This document shows, in pieces, positions 24,710 to 36,727 of a DNA stretch of 64,000 nt. Numbering within the stretch: position 1 is the first letter of the stretch; each line of letters opens with the position of its first letter. Below the pieces are notes generated by a model. The model saw only the letters and a program-made list of their open reading frames with translations, was not told where the DNA came from and searched no databases. The stretch is from NCBI GenBank assembly GCA_963995505.1, contig OZ023196.1:10909106-10973105 (forward strand). The letters run 5' to 3'. The position numbers and the translations under genes are program-made. The stretch is from Hypericum androsaemum. Lineage: Eukaryota > Streptophyta > Magnoliopsida > Malpighiales > Hypericaceae.

Positions 24710-24727
24710 TGGTGCCGTTGCCGGGGA
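24710..24727 (+). other. Primer-binding site of B (tRNA-Asp)
   Basis: TGGTGCCGTTGCCGGGGA, three bases after the LTR, matches the complement of the plant tRNA-Asp 3' end with one mismatch. tRNA-Asp priming is typical of Athila-type elements. Confidence 0.85.
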
Positions 24728-24820
24728 ACTGAGATTTTAGGACATAAAGTCAAAAGCAATTAGTTTTGTGTAGCAATCTTGCTGATTTTGTGTGATTTCT
24801 TTTTTAGGATTCTCTAGTGC

Positions 24821-26440
24821 ATGCCAAGAACCTGGAACGAAGGATTAGATCTCGACACAAACACTGTGCTTGAGGTTGACATCGGAGTACTCGAAAGGGT
24901 AATTAGGCGTGAAAAGAGGGACAAACGAGATCGATGGCACACAATTAGGAAGATGGAGCGCTACAAGCTGCAGGGGATGCGCCACAAAGAAGGACACTGC
25001 TGGAATCATCCGTTCCTGCATGGAATAGAAACCATAATGGTTTACAAAAACCCACCTGTAGGTCCCAACTCTTTCCAAATCCCAGCAGCAGTTGTCAGAA
25101 TACTGTAAACCTCGATCCAATTTGGTGGCTCGCCAAGCGAAGACCCTCAAGACCATCTCTCTCAGTTTGAGGACATCTGTAATATCATGAAGTTCCAAGG
25201 GGTAAATGATGATGTTTTGAAGCTGTGTCTCTTCCACTTTTCCTTGAAGGACCGAGCTCGCACTTGATACAATAAGTTAAAGGGAGAGACGATTCAGAGT
25301 AGGAATGATTTGGCCCACGCTTTTCTTCGATAGTTCTTCTCGATGGCCAAGTCAGCTAAGCTCTTGTGGGACATAAACACTTTTACATAATGTGATGGAG
25401 AGAGCATCTGTGAAGCTTGGGATCGTTTCACAGATCTCCAAAGTGCCTTTCCTCAACATGTCATCACTCAGGAGAACCTCATGAAATTTTTTTACAATGG
25501 GTTAGTTGGCCTATCCCGTGATCATATAGACGCCTCATCTCAAAGGGTGCTTCTGAGGAAGATTGCTGATGAAGCCACTCGTTTGATGGAAGAGATGGCA
25601 GAAGTCAATGGTATATGGCCAACCGAGCGCCTCAAGCATCCGCAAGAAAATTCTGCTGGAAGCTACAATAGCGGCACATACCAAAAAGGTCGAGGAGCTG
25701 GCCAATGGCAAGGTTAAAGCAGTTACAGTACAAGACACGTGTGACTTATGCAAAGAAGATGATTATGTCACTGTGGACTATCCAATGATGTAGAACTTCA
25801 GGTAGTTGCTCATAGACAACCACCAGGTCTGGGCTAATCAAAGCAAACTACTGTTCAACCCAATTTCTCTCAATTTGGCCAGCAGGCAAACAACACTGGT
25901 AACCAGTAAGAACCCAAGCTGCCATATTTGAGGGATCAAGTCAAAGCAATGGGTGAGAAGATCGATCAACTAGTGGGAGACCAAGTCAACATCTTCTCCA
26001 AGATTGACCAATTGGTGGGAGTGGCCAGCAATCCATCTAACAATAAAGTATAACTATGCAGCGGATGGATCGTTGTGAGGTGCGTCAACAAGAGTTTAAA
26101 ACATACCTAAAGGGTCAGGCCACACAACTCAAGAAGATGGAGATCGAACTTGAAAATTTAGCTGCAGCAAACTCTCAAAGGCAAATAGGTTCTCTACCTA
26201 GTAGCACAGAGTCGAACCCTTGAGAATAAGTGATGGCCATCACATTGAGGAGTGTCGACGAGGATGATGAATCATATATTCCTCCACCACCTTATGTCCC
26301 TCCACCTCCATTCCCTCAAAGACTCTGGAGAAAGCCACCACTTTAGAAAAAATCCACTTCAAAAGAATGTGCCGAACTGATCAAGCCAGCCATAGAGGAG
26401 GAGGTAGTTACTAAAAAGAAGGAGCCACCAGCCTATATCA
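24821..26440 (+). pseudogene. Gag of B, plus-strand half (broken)
   Basis: Start MPRTWNEGLDLDTNTVLEVDIGVLERVIRREKR at 24821. The retrotransposon Gag domain follows in pieces (IQFGGSPSEDPQDHLSQFEDI..., LMKFFYNGLVGLSRDHIDAS...) with several stops and frameshifts. A knuckle-like TCDLCKEDDYVTVDYP (family CxxCxxxxHxxxxC, with the last positions altered) is at about 25737. A Pro-rich YIPPPPYVPPPPFPQ-like stretch lies at 26277. It is the mirror of the minus-strand copy at 42200-40574, which is less damaged. Confidence 0.8.
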
Positions 26441-26499
26441 GTTAAAAATAGAATTATTATGTTCCTCCACCATCATCTCAACAAGTCAAGAAAGCAGCA

Positions 26500-27099
26500 G
26501 TGATCGATGAGAAGGCCCTTGAATTCATAGAGACAATGGAGGACATTCCAAGCCATGCCTCTTTCTTGGAGATGTTAGATAAAAGGCCACAATATGCTGA
26601 GTTTCTGAAGGAAATCATCGCAAGGAAGAAGAGGTGGAATGATGGCAAGACGACCCCTATGGTAGAAAATAACATACCGCCAAAACAAAAAGATCCAGGG
26701 AGTTTCACGATTTCTTGCACTATTGACGTTGTTCAATTTTCACATTGCTTATGTGATTTGGGTGCCAATGTTAATCTTATGCCTTTGGCCACTTTCAGGG
26801 AACTCAATTTGGGGGATATCAAACCTACATCTATGATGATAGAGCTTACAGATCACACTAAGAAGAAACCACATAGAATTGCGGAAGATGTGATAATCAA
26901 AGTTGAGAAGTCTCTCATACCCATAGACTTTGTGGTGTTGGACTATGTTGCAGATGCAAGTTGTCCATTAATTCTAGGACGTCCATTCCTCAACATTTCT
27001 CATGCAATGGTGGATGTTCACAATGGCAAGCTACTTCTCCACATATGCCTAAATGAAATAGAGTTCCAAGTAACCTATAGGCGCCTCCGTCCACTGTAG
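26500..27099 (+). CDS. Aspartic protease of B, plus-strand half
   Basis: A 199-codon frame: ALEFIETMEDIPSHASFLEM, then LPPKQ-like KDPGSFTISCTIDVVQFSHCLCDLGANVNLMPLATF, with D-L-G-A as the catalytic protease motif (family DxGA/S), and CPLILGRPFLNISHAMVDVHNGKL, the second conserved block. It ends VTYRRLRPL* just before the arm end. Athila and related Gypsy polyproteins carry this protease between Gag and RT; here no RT follows. The frame is open, but without RT it cannot support mobility. Confidence 0.85.
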   Translation: MIDEKALEFIETMEDIPSHASFLEMLDKRPQYAEFLKEIIARKKRWNDGKTTPMVENNIPPKQKDPGSFTISCTIDVVQFSHCLCDLGANVNLMPLATFRELNLGDIKPTSMMIELTDHTKKKPHRIAEDVIIKVEKSLIPIDFVVLDYVADASCPLILGRPFLNISHAMVDVHNGKLLLHICLNEIEFQVTYRRLRPL

Positions 27100-27282
27100 T
27101 GCCAAAGGAGTAACAACAAGCTAACGACTCTAAATTAGCACGTTTAGTATTTAATTTTACTTTGTTTTTGCGTTTGCTTCTGTATTGTTATTTTGATTCA
27201 GTATTTAATGGTCTTAGCATGAGGTTTAGAAAAGAGAAAACTAGGTTTCAACGGATCTCGCCAATCCATACACAAACGTTGT

Positions 27283-28920
27283 TGACTTCGCCAATCCATA
27301 CACCCCACACTTATTTCGTTGTTTGTCCTCAAGTAAGGCGCATCAGACACACCCCGCAATTTCAAACTCTTATCAAAAGACCAAGCCACGACCGAGTAGT
27401 GTACTTACCTGAGCACAAGAAGTAAGAACGTGTAGATACCGCATCCTTGATAGTTTAACCCAATTTTTGTACTAAGTAGATTACACGAGAGGGTTGACCA
27501 CTCAGAGGTTCGAAAATTTAAGCTCACATATATCAATAGTCAACTACCTATCACTCGCGTACACGTTCAGGATCTCAAAGTTTCATACGTCTTACTCAGT
27601 GGTGCCTCGATAAATGTGAGGCTCATGATCAATAGGACTTTTGATTGGGTTGTATTGGGGTTAGGCACAGGTGAGGATAATATATGTGGGAAGTAGCTAA
27701 ACCACCCGGCCGAGGAGCTCACAAAAATGTTCTAGCTCTCGTCTATTCTAAACATCTCACACTATATCTAATATGTACTCATCCCAATATTACACCCAAT
27801 CCTATTGACCGCGTAGCTCGAGCCGTGCAAAGTATTTACTTTCCAACCACTTTCCTAACTTTCCACACTAGTTCCTCTTCCAACTTTTCTTTCCCTTTCC
27901 TTTGTTTTTTTCCTTCACATTTTCCACTTTTTTCTTTTTTCTCTGTCATTTTTTCTTTCTTTTTACGCTTTCCTCTTTTTTTTTTATTTTTCACAACTTT
28001 CATCATCCACATCCATACATCATAGCACACATCTAAAGCAGCTGGTCTTGGCTTCTTTGTTGGCCTCAATTCTACCCATTTTCTCTATTGTTTATTCCTG
28101 AGCTATTCTACCAAATGAACCCTTATGATTATACCACAAAATAAAGACCTAATGCATCCTCGGACCAAAGTGATCAAAGGTGGGTAAGATTGTGGAGATA
28201 AGGCTTACATATAATATTTCAAAGAAAAAGGCTCAAGGCTCAACAGGTTTAAACAAAGGTTATAAAGGGTGTTAAGCTCTAAGGCTCTAGGCTTAATAAT
28301 ATCAAAGATGGCCCCCATCCTCTCACTTATACCCACACCACCAAAACAGTACCAATTGATGGCATGAAACCTAATGACTGGAATAATGTAGGCACCTCAT
28401 GCTCTGCAGAGACGGTTGTCTACCCCTTCGGCTCTAAAATCTCACAAGGTCACTCATCAATGCCGCAAGTATAATCTACCAAGTGCAACCACTAACCTAA
28501 ACAACCAAGGTGTTGTTCCTACACGTCTCTACTCATCGTTCTCAAACTTGATTCCTAACAAGGTATGGGATTTAACTTCTAACAAAAGTTCAAAATTTGA
28601 GGGGGAGGTTCACCATCTGCTTTTGACTCCAATTCAATCACAATCACAAACACAAACAAAAACACTCCTAACTCAGACCTAGACTAGATCACATACGCCA
28701 ACAGAAACAAAAATGCACCTTGACCCCAAACTTATTGAACACATTGTCCTCAATGTAGGGGCAAGACACAAGAAAACATCATAGCCTAGCAACAAAGACC
28801 ACAAGGACATAACACACACTATGATAATAGACAATAAGAAAGGGAAGGGATTGGTACTGCCCTGTCAATCGTCGATGGGAAAGGTTGGTGGTATTTTGCT
28901 CTAACTACCTTTGACGCGTA
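27283..28920 (-). other. Spacer of composite B: minus-strand 3' UTR of an Athila-type element
   Basis: Read on the minus strand, 27700-27440 aligns with 38330-38570 of element C (GTGGTTTAGCTACTTCCCACATATATTATCCTCAC..., then GTGTACGCGAG...ATAGGTAGTTG, CGAACCTCTGAGTGGT). The minus strand ends in CTTGAGGACAAACAACGAAA and GTGTGGGGTG (27335-27300), which corresponds to the GCTTGGGGACAAGC...GTGTGGGGGTG polypurine region that precedes the 3' LTR of C. No LTR follows; instead the sequence meets the plus-strand arm. The string CGCCAATCCATACAC occurs on both sides of this junction (27259 and 27289). Confidence 0.75.
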
Positions 28921-29463
28921 ACAACGTTTGTGTATGGATTGGCGAGCTCCATTGAAACCTAGTTTTCTCTTTTCTAAACCTCCTTCTAAGACCATTAAAA
29001 CACTGAATCAAAATAACGATACTGAAGCAAATGCAAAAACAAAGAAAAATTAAATACTAAACGTGCTAATTTAGAGTCGTTAGCTTGACTTTGTTAATCC
29101 CTTTGGCACTACGGTGGACGGAGGCGCCTATCGGTTGGAACTCTATTTCATTTGGGCATATGCAGAGAAGTAGCTTGCCATTGTGAACATCCAACATTGC
29201 ATGACAAGTGTTGAGGAATGGACGTCCTAGAATTAATGGGCAACTTGCATCTGCAACGTAGTCCAGCCCCACAAAGTCTATAGATATGAGAGACTTATTG
29301 ACTTTGATTAGCACATCTTTCGCAATTTCATGTGGTTTCTTCTTAGTGTGATCTGCAAGCTCTATCATCATAGATGTAGGTTTGATATCCTCCAAATTGA
29401 GTTCCCTGAAAGTGGCCAAAGGCATAAGATTAACATTGGCACCTAAATCACAAAAGCAATGTG
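28921..29463 (-). pseudogene. Protease, minus-strand half of B (C-terminal part)
   Basis: The minus frame 29425-29066 reads MPLATFRELNLEDIKPTSMMIELADHTKKKPHEIAKDV...CPLILGRPFLNTCHAMLDVHNGKL, the continuation of the protease at 40525-40290; element C separates the two. It is nearly identical to 26770-27080 on the plus strand. Beyond the frame (to 28921) the same UTR as after 27100 follows (CTAACGACTCTAAATTAGCA). Confidence 0.85.
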
Positions 29464-29468
29464 GAAAC

Positions 29469-30939
29469 TGATGAGTGTGGAAACACTCATCTTTTGTGTT
29501 TATTTTAGAGTAGATTTACCGTTGTTTCTATTGCTTTTGTTTGTTCTTCGTTGTCGTAATGTCATTTATCGTGCATTGTTTGTTTTTAGTGTAGTCTTAT
29601 GTTTTTATTGTGTTTTCTTCATGCTAGGAGATTTGGTGAGGTGAAGTGGAGGAAGTGAAGTCACCTTGGGTCATCGTAGGCGATTTGATTTGCCGGGAGG
29701 AAGGACGCTTAATCGAGACCTCGAAGACGTGGGCAAAGTGGACCTCTTGCGACTCCAATGCTGATAACTTTCTCATCCGAAGTCCGATGGAGATGAGTGA
29801 GATGGATCTGGAAAGAAGACATCCGGATCTACAACTTTGTCTCTAATGGTCTTCTTCAAATTCGGAGTCTAAGAGGGGAGAACGCTGGATTCAATGTCGT
29901 AGTCCAATTCTGTCAAAATTTCATCACAAGTGGGCCGAATTTGAAGACTTGTTTTGGGCCCATTTTGGGCTTTAATTATAATTTCGTGGCTGAGACATTT
30001 TGGGCGGTTAAATCTTGTATATAAGCCTTTGCTTAGATATTTTAGGGAGATTAGATATTTTAGAAGGATTATTAGATATTTTTGGTAGAACTCTCCACTA
30101 ACTCTTAGTTTTGGAAGAGAACTTGGCTCACCATTGTTGGAGTTTGTAGAGAACTTGAAGGAGAACTTTTGGAAGCTTGAAGATGATCTTGAGCTTTCTC
30201 TAACCCTCTCTTTTATGTTTATGCTTTACTTGCTTCATTTAATGGATGTGTTTAGTTGTGTAGTTGATATGTGTGAGTAGTTGTTTAGTGGGTTTGGTGC
30301 CTTGATGGCATTTATTTAGCCAATGGTTTTGTGGGGTTAAAATGCTAAGGTTTGTGAACTAGTTAATGAGTTTAATGCTTATTCTTGATTGATCACCTTG
30401 ATTATGAACATGGTTAATGTTAATCGCCGAGAGGGGTTAGGATTAACGGACCATTTAACTAGTTGAGTAGACACCTATTGATGAGAGATCACCTTAGGTG
30501 ACTAGTTGTCCAAAGGATGGTGATTATAGTTGGTGTTTAGTTAGATTAGATGGCTAATTTGTCGCGAGAGCGTGGTTAGTTCATCTAAGTCTAGTTAAGA
30601 ATCGATTTAGACTATTTTATCGCGAGAGCGTTGATTAGTTGCCTTCGAAACATCCGGACCATGTCATGAACTTAATAAACCCCATAAGCCATTTGGTTAT
30701 TTAGTTTGTCATTGGTACCTTGCTCACTCTTATTTTATTTGTAAAATTATCTTATTTAGTAGTAGTGTTATTTCTACTAATAGTTTGTGTGTTTAGACTT
30801 GACAAAACCTTCTCATTTAGTCCTAGACTAGTGGTGAAGTCGAGTTTGCGGCATAGAACTTAGTCCTTGTGGGACGACATTCCTTTACTTACTCTTTATT
30901 GCAAGGGGGGGGGGGGGGGGGTGAAAATCCTTCCTTTCA
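29469..30939 (+). repeat. 5' LTR of C (1471 bp)
   Basis: TGATGAGTGTGG...CCTTTCA. It opens with a perfect hairpin, GATGAGTGT ggaa ACACTCATC. The TATA box TATATAAG is at 30018-30025. A pure G tract (about 17) lies at 30905-30921, shorter in the 3' LTR. Confidence 0.95.
30018..30025 (+). promoter_or_regulatory. TATA box in 5' LTR of C
   Basis: TATATAAG, preserved at 39368-39375 in the 3' LTR. Probable transcription start of the element about 30 bp downstream. Inference from motif and position. Confidence 0.6.
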
Positions 30940-30941
30940 AT

Positions 30942-30959
30942 TGGCGCCGTTGCCGGGGA
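30942..30959 (+). other. Primer-binding site of C (tRNA-Asp, perfect)
   Basis: TGGCGCCGTTGCCGGGGA, two bases after the LTR, is exactly complementary to the 3' end of plant tRNA-Asp including its CCA. It serves to prime minus-strand cDNA. Confidence 0.9.
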
Positions 30960-31080
30960 TTAAGTACTAGACGCTTAATTTGGCTTACGAACTTGGATTG
31001 GAATATTATTATTTTTTGTTTACTTGGTTACTGTTACTTAGTGCCTTTGTTGTTTGTTTTACAAGGTACTTATTTGTCGC

Positions 31081-32474
31081 ATGCGCTCAACTCGCTCAAC
31101 GCACCACATTCCGATCGGAGTAGACGTTGACATTGGATACTTGGAAAGGGTATTGCGACAAGAGAGAAGGACACAAGCAAGGATGAATCAACAACCTCAT
31201 GAGCAAGAAGCTCCACAAGGAGCTCCTCAAGGCGATGCGCAAGGAGTTGAAGTTCCTCGAAGGTCTCTCATGGACTATGCTAGGCCCACCTTGAGAGGGG
31301 CAATGTCCGGAGTCCCTAGGCCAAATATCCAAGCTAACAACTTCGAGATCAAGCCGGCCGTGATACACATGCTCAAATCTTCGGTTCAATTTTATGGGTT
31401 GCTGAATGAAGACCCCAACGACCATATTGCTAACGTTTTGGAGATAGCCGACACATGCAAGTACGATGGAGCTTCCGATGATGCCGTGAAACTTAGGTTG
31501 TTCCCATTCACTTTGCAAGACAAAGCCAAGATTTGGTACAAGCAATTGGTCGGGACATCGATAGCCACGTGGGAGGAGCTAGCAAGTGCCTTCCTTGAAA
31601 AGTACTTTCCCTTCTCAAAGACGAATAGGCTCGTGAAGGAGATCAACAACTTTCAACAATTTGAGAATGAGTCTTTGAGTGAAGCTTGGGAGAGATTCAA
31701 AGGATTGCAAAGGAGTTGTCCACACCATAACTTGACGGAGGAGTCTTTACTCCAAACATTTTACTTTGCTCTTGGATCCTCAACAAGGGGCACGGTTGAT
31801 GCCGCCTCCAACGGATCCTTCTTAAGAAAAGATACTGATGATGCCCACCACATCTTGGAGGAGTAAGCGGCTACAAACATTCTAATGGCCAATGAGAGAG
31901 CTAGGCAACCGAGTAAGGCGCACGTAGGAGTGATTGATGTTGATATTGCCTCCTCTATTCAAGCTCAATTGGCTTTGTTGGCAAAGAAAGTTAATGATCT
32001 AAGCTTGAACAAAAGCAATGTGGCGGCCGTGCAAACAAATTGTGAAGTTTGTGGTAATGTAGGCCATGAGATGAACGAGTGTGCCATGTTGGGCTCGTCT
32101 ATGGAGCAAGTACATTTCATTGGTGGCCAAGGACAAGGCCAAGGACAAGGGGCAAATAGGATGGGAATAATCCCTATTCCTCCACCTACAATCCGGGGTG
32201 GAGAAATCACCCAAACTTCTCTTGGAAGGGAGGAAATAGTAGCAAAAATATGGCGATGGTCCCTGATAAAGGACCTCCTCTTCGGTATCAACCTCAAGGG
32301 TCCCCTCCGGGTTTCCAACCACGTGCTTTCTTGACAGATAGAATGGGCACTATGGAGGAGAAGTTTGAGAAGATGGATAAGTTTATGCACGAAGTTGGAG
32401 GTGTGGTTGGCCAACAAAGCCAAATTTTGGCAGCCATACAACAACAAGGTGCACGGCAGAAGAACTTGGAGTAA
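31081..32474 (+). pseudogene. Gag of C (one stop, one frameshift)
   Basis: Start ATG 31081 (MRSTRSTHHIPIGVDVDIGYLERVLRQERR), a better fit to the family than the upstream in-frame ATG at 31054. The Retrotrans_gag domain is at about residues 95-260 (VIHMLKSSVQFYGLLNEDP...WYKQLVGTSIATWEELASAF). A TAA at 31864 interrupts it, the same frame continuing (NILMANERARQP). A CCHC knuckle, CEVCGNVGHEMNEC, lies at 32041-32082 and binds genomic RNA. A GQGQGQG run follows, then a frameshift near 32200-32250 into MAMVPDKGPPLRYQPQG...QQQGARQKNLE, ending at TAA 32472 (likely CAA to TAA). Confidence 0.88.
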
Positions 32475-35400
32475 ATTCTCAAGGGACAAGCTACCGCGAT
32501 GCATAATATGGAGACTCAACTTGGAGAAATTGCAAAGGCGAGTTCCCATAGAGCTTCCAGCTCCCTGCCAAGCTCCACAGAAACAAATCCTCAAGAAAAT
32601 GTGAATGCAATTTCTTTGAGGAGTGGTAAGGAAATAGCTTCTCAAGAGGCAACCCAGAAGAACAATGACGATCCTATGGAAGCCAATGAGGAGGAGAAAG
32701 AAGTAGAGGCAGAGAGAGAGAGAAGTCCACCGGTTGAGAGTGCTGAAGAAGAAGTCTACGTGCCACCACCACCTAAAGCTCCTCGATTACCATTCCCTTA
32801 AAGAGTGAAGAAGAAGAATGTGATGGATGACAAGTTTATTGGCTTCATGGAGAAGATGAAGAACATCCAGATCAGTGTTTCTTTTCTTGAGATGTTGGAT
32901 CAATTGCCGCAATACTCGAAGTTTCTCAAAGAACTCATCACTAAGAAGAGGAAGTGGGAGGATGGACAGACGGTGGCTCTAACGGCTAACTGTAGTTCTC
33001 TTGTCTCCCAAAATCTTCCAACGAAGTTAAAAGATCCGGGGAGTTTCACTATCCCCTGTCTTGTTGGTGATGTGGAGTTTCCAAAGTGTTTGTGTGACTT
33101 AGGCGCAAGTATCAACTTGATGCCTTTGTCCATCTTTCGGAAACTAGGCTTAAGTGAGGTGAAAGCAACATCGATGCTACTCCAATTAGCGGACCAAACC
33201 ATAAAGAAGCTATTTGGGATCGTGGAGGATGTCCTGGTAAAGGTTGATAAATTTATCTTCCCAGTGGACTTTGTGGTGCTAGACTTTGTCGAGGATAGAA
33301 GTTGCCCATTAATTCTTGGACGACCTTTCCTTAACACAGCCCGTACTTATGTTGATGTGCATGGTGGAAGATTGATCCTTCGAGTAGGAGACGAAGAGGT
33401 TGTGTTTAAGATGTCTGATGCAATGCGTCACCCTCTTGATGAGGCCACGTGCATGAAGATTGATCTGGTGGAGGAATGCGTCCATGATTTTGGCAAGGAG
33501 ATTGTGGCAAGTATTGAGGATAAGATTCTTGAAGAGCAAGAAGTGGACAACTGTGAAGATTTTGAGGATGAAGATGGGAAGAAAAGTCTCCATGAGGATT
33601 TGGAGGTTAACTTGAAGTATCGCACTCCACCATCTGTTGTTAAGGCTCCAAAGCTGGAGTTGAAAGAATTACCCTCACATTTGAGGTATGCGTTCTTGAA
33701 GGATGGAGGGAGACTCCCTATTATCATCTCCAACAAGCTCTCCAAGGAGCAAGAGGAGAAAGTGCTGAAAATTGTGAACAACCGGATTAAAGCCATGGCT
33801 TGGCAAATATCCGATATCAAGGGGATAAGTCCTGAAATTGTGATGCATCATATTCACATGGAAGAGGGAGCAAAACCGAGGGTGGATCGGCAAAGAAGAT
33901 TGAATCCCAACATGAAAGATGTGGTAAAGAAGGAGGTGATCAAGCTGCTAGAGGCTGGAATTATTTACCCCATCTCCGATAGTGAATGGGTAAGCCCGAT
34001 CCACTGTGTCCCAAAAAAGGGAGGAATGACTGTTGTAATCAATGATGAGGGCGAGCTCATTTCCACAAGGACGGTGACAGGATGGCGAGTGTGCGTTGAC
34101 TATCGGAAGTTGAATGATGCCACACGTAAGGATCATTTTCCTCTGCCATTCATTGATCAAATGTTGGAGAGAATTTCTGGGTATTCTCACTATTGCTTTT
34201 TAGATGGGTACTCGGGCTATAACCAAATTACAATATACCCAAGAGATCAAGAGAAGACCTCTTTCACTTGTCCTTTTGGTATTTTTGCCTATCGACGAAT
34301 GCCTTTTGGATTGAGTTGTGCTCCAGCAACATTTCAACGATGCATGGAGGCTATCTTTTGGGAAATGAATGAGAAGATTATGGAGATCTTCATGGATGAT
34401 TTCTCGGAGTTCGGAGAATCCTTTGATAATTGCTTGGCCAATTTGGACAGAGTATTGGAGAGATGTGAAGAGAAGAACCTTGTTCTGAATTAGGAGAAGT
34501 GCCATTTCATGGTGGATGAGGGGATCGTCCTTGGGAATAAGATCTCTAAAGCTGGTATTGAAGTTGACAGAGCTAAGACGGAAGCAATAGAGAAGATGGG
34601 AGCACCAACTTCGGTCAAGGGAGTGAGAGCCTTTCTTGGCCATGCAGGATTTTACCGAAGATTCATCAAGAATTTCTCCCTTATAGCAAAGCCGCTTACC
34701 AATTTGCTAGTTAAGGAAGTACCTTTCAACTTTGATGAGCCATGTCGTCAAGCATTTGATTCTCTGAAGAAAGCTCTTGTCACAGCTCCGATTATCTCTT
34801 CTCCGGATTGGAAGCTACCATTTGAAATAATGTGTGACGCGAGTGATATTGCTCTGGGATGTGTGCTTGGTCAAAAGAAGGAGGGAAAGCTTGATGTCAT
34901 CTACTATGCAAGTAGAGTATTGGCGGGTGCCCAGCTTAACTACACAACCACATAGAAGGAGATGTTGGCTGTTGTATACGCTTGTGACAAATTTCGGCCA
35001 TACCTACTTAGGTCGAAGGTGATCATCTACACTGACCATGCAGCTTTGAGGTATTTATTCTCTAAAAATGATGCCAAGCCTAGACTCATGCGCTGGATTT
35101 TATTGCTCCAAGAATTTGACTTACCCATCAAGGATAAGAAAGGCTGTGAAAATGTTGTCGCGGATCATCTCTCTCGGCTAGAACATAGCGAAGGAATGGA
35201 GATGCATGGTGAGATTCAAGAAGAGTTTCCAGATGAAGCTTTGATGATGGTGAATCATGTGGGGGTACCATGGTATGCTGATTTTTCCAACTTCCTTGTT
35301 GGCGACATTATTCCATCCGATTTGAGTTATCCCCAACGAAAGAAATTTCTAAGGGATGCTCAGCTATTTCTGTGGGATGAGCCTTATCTCTTTAAGAGGT

Positions 35401-36557
35401 GTAGCGATGGAGTGCTTCGACGTTGCATTGCGGATGATGAAGTGATGACTATTCTGGAGCAATGTCATAGTACCCTGTACGCCGGTCATTATGGAGCAAC
35501 CAGGACCGCATCAAGAGTCTTTGAATGTGGGTTTTATTGGCCCAATATTTTTAAGGATGCTCGTACTTTTGTTGCTCAGTGCGATCGATGCCAAAGGACT
35601 GGAAATATCTCAAAGAGGAATGAGATACCGCTCTCTGGAATTCTTGAAGTGGAGCTCTTCGATGTTTGGGGATCGGACTTCATGGGACCTTTCCCAACCT
35701 CTTATCGCAACAAGTATATCTTGGTGGGAGTGGACTACGTGTCAAAGTGGGTGGAAGCTTGGGCATCACCCACAAATGATGCTAAGGTGGTCATTCGCTT
35801 TATCAAAAAGCTCTTCTCTAGATTTGGAGTGCCAAGGGCAATCATCAGCGATGGCGGTTCGCACTTTTGCAACCGACCATTTGAGATACTATTGAAGAGG
35901 TATGGGGTCACTCACAAGGTTGCTACACCTTATCACCCCCAGACAAGTGGCCAAGTAGAGCTCTCCAACAGGGAACTCAAGAAGATCCTTGAGAAAACGG
36001 TCGGGGGAGCAAGGAAAGATTGGGCCAACAAGCTTGATGATGCTTCATGGGCATACCGAACGGCATTCAAAACGCCTATCGGGATGTCCCCATACAAACT
36101 TGTTTATGGCAAGGCATGCCACCTCCCCGTAGAGCTAGAGCATCGAGCATTTTAGGCCATCAAGACCCTAAATTATGACTACAAGAAAGCCGGTGAGAGA
36201 AGGGTATTGCAACTTGAAGAGCTGGACGAAATCTGCGACATGGCGTTTGAGAGCTCTAGACTGTACAAGGAAAGTACGAAGAGGAGACATGATGCCCATA
36301 TTGTCAAGAAAGAGTTCAAGGAGGGCCAACAAGTTCTTCTTTACAATTCCCGATTGAGACTCTTCCCGGGAAAACTCAAGTCAAAGTGGAGTGGCCCATT
36401 CAAAATCGCAAGGGTGTTCCCATTCGGAGCACTCGAGTTACAAAGTGGAGATGGAGGAGTTTTCAAAGTGAATGGCCAAAGGTGCAAGATTTACCTTGGT
36501 GGGGATATTAAGCGAAGTTCGGAGGTGCAATCCGTCACCTCACCCTCCAATGCATGA
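32475..36557 (+). pseudogene. Pol polyprotein of C: PR - RT - RNase H - integrase (four in-frame stops)
   Basis: One reading frame runs from the end of gag to TGA 36555 apart from stops at 32799, 34491, 34953 and 36153; three fit transitions (CAA to TAA, TGG to TAG). Order: protease with CDLGASINLMPLSIF (about 33090) and CPLILGRPFLN (33304); RT with KLLEAGIIYPISDSEWVSPI, VCVDYRKLNDATRKDHFPLP, RMPFGLSCAPATFQRCM and catalytic FMDDF (34389-34403); RNase H with CDASDIALGCVLGQ, YYASRVL and TDHAALRYL; integrase with the HHCC finger ([11 protein letters not shown]...CDRCQRTGN, 35463-35600), catalytic D (GSDFMGPFP), D ([10 protein letters not shown]) and E (QVELSNRE), then a C-terminal region ending near SPSNA. 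It makes and inserts the element's cDNA when intact. Confidence 0.95.
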
Positions 36558-36727
36558 ACAAGGGGAGTAAAGTCAAGCTAACGACTATAACTTAGCATGT
36601 TTTTGTATTGTCTTTATATTCGTCATAGCCTTTATATGTGTGTTTCTTTTATGTTTGTTATTATCCTCGTATGATTTTAAAGTGTTAGTTTCATGCTTAT
36701 GGGATCTCTTGCATTTTTGAAGGTGAT

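Noticed and set aside
27684..28069. Frames in the spacer of B (both strands)
   Set aside because: T-rich/A-rich low-complexity translation in a 3' UTR region.
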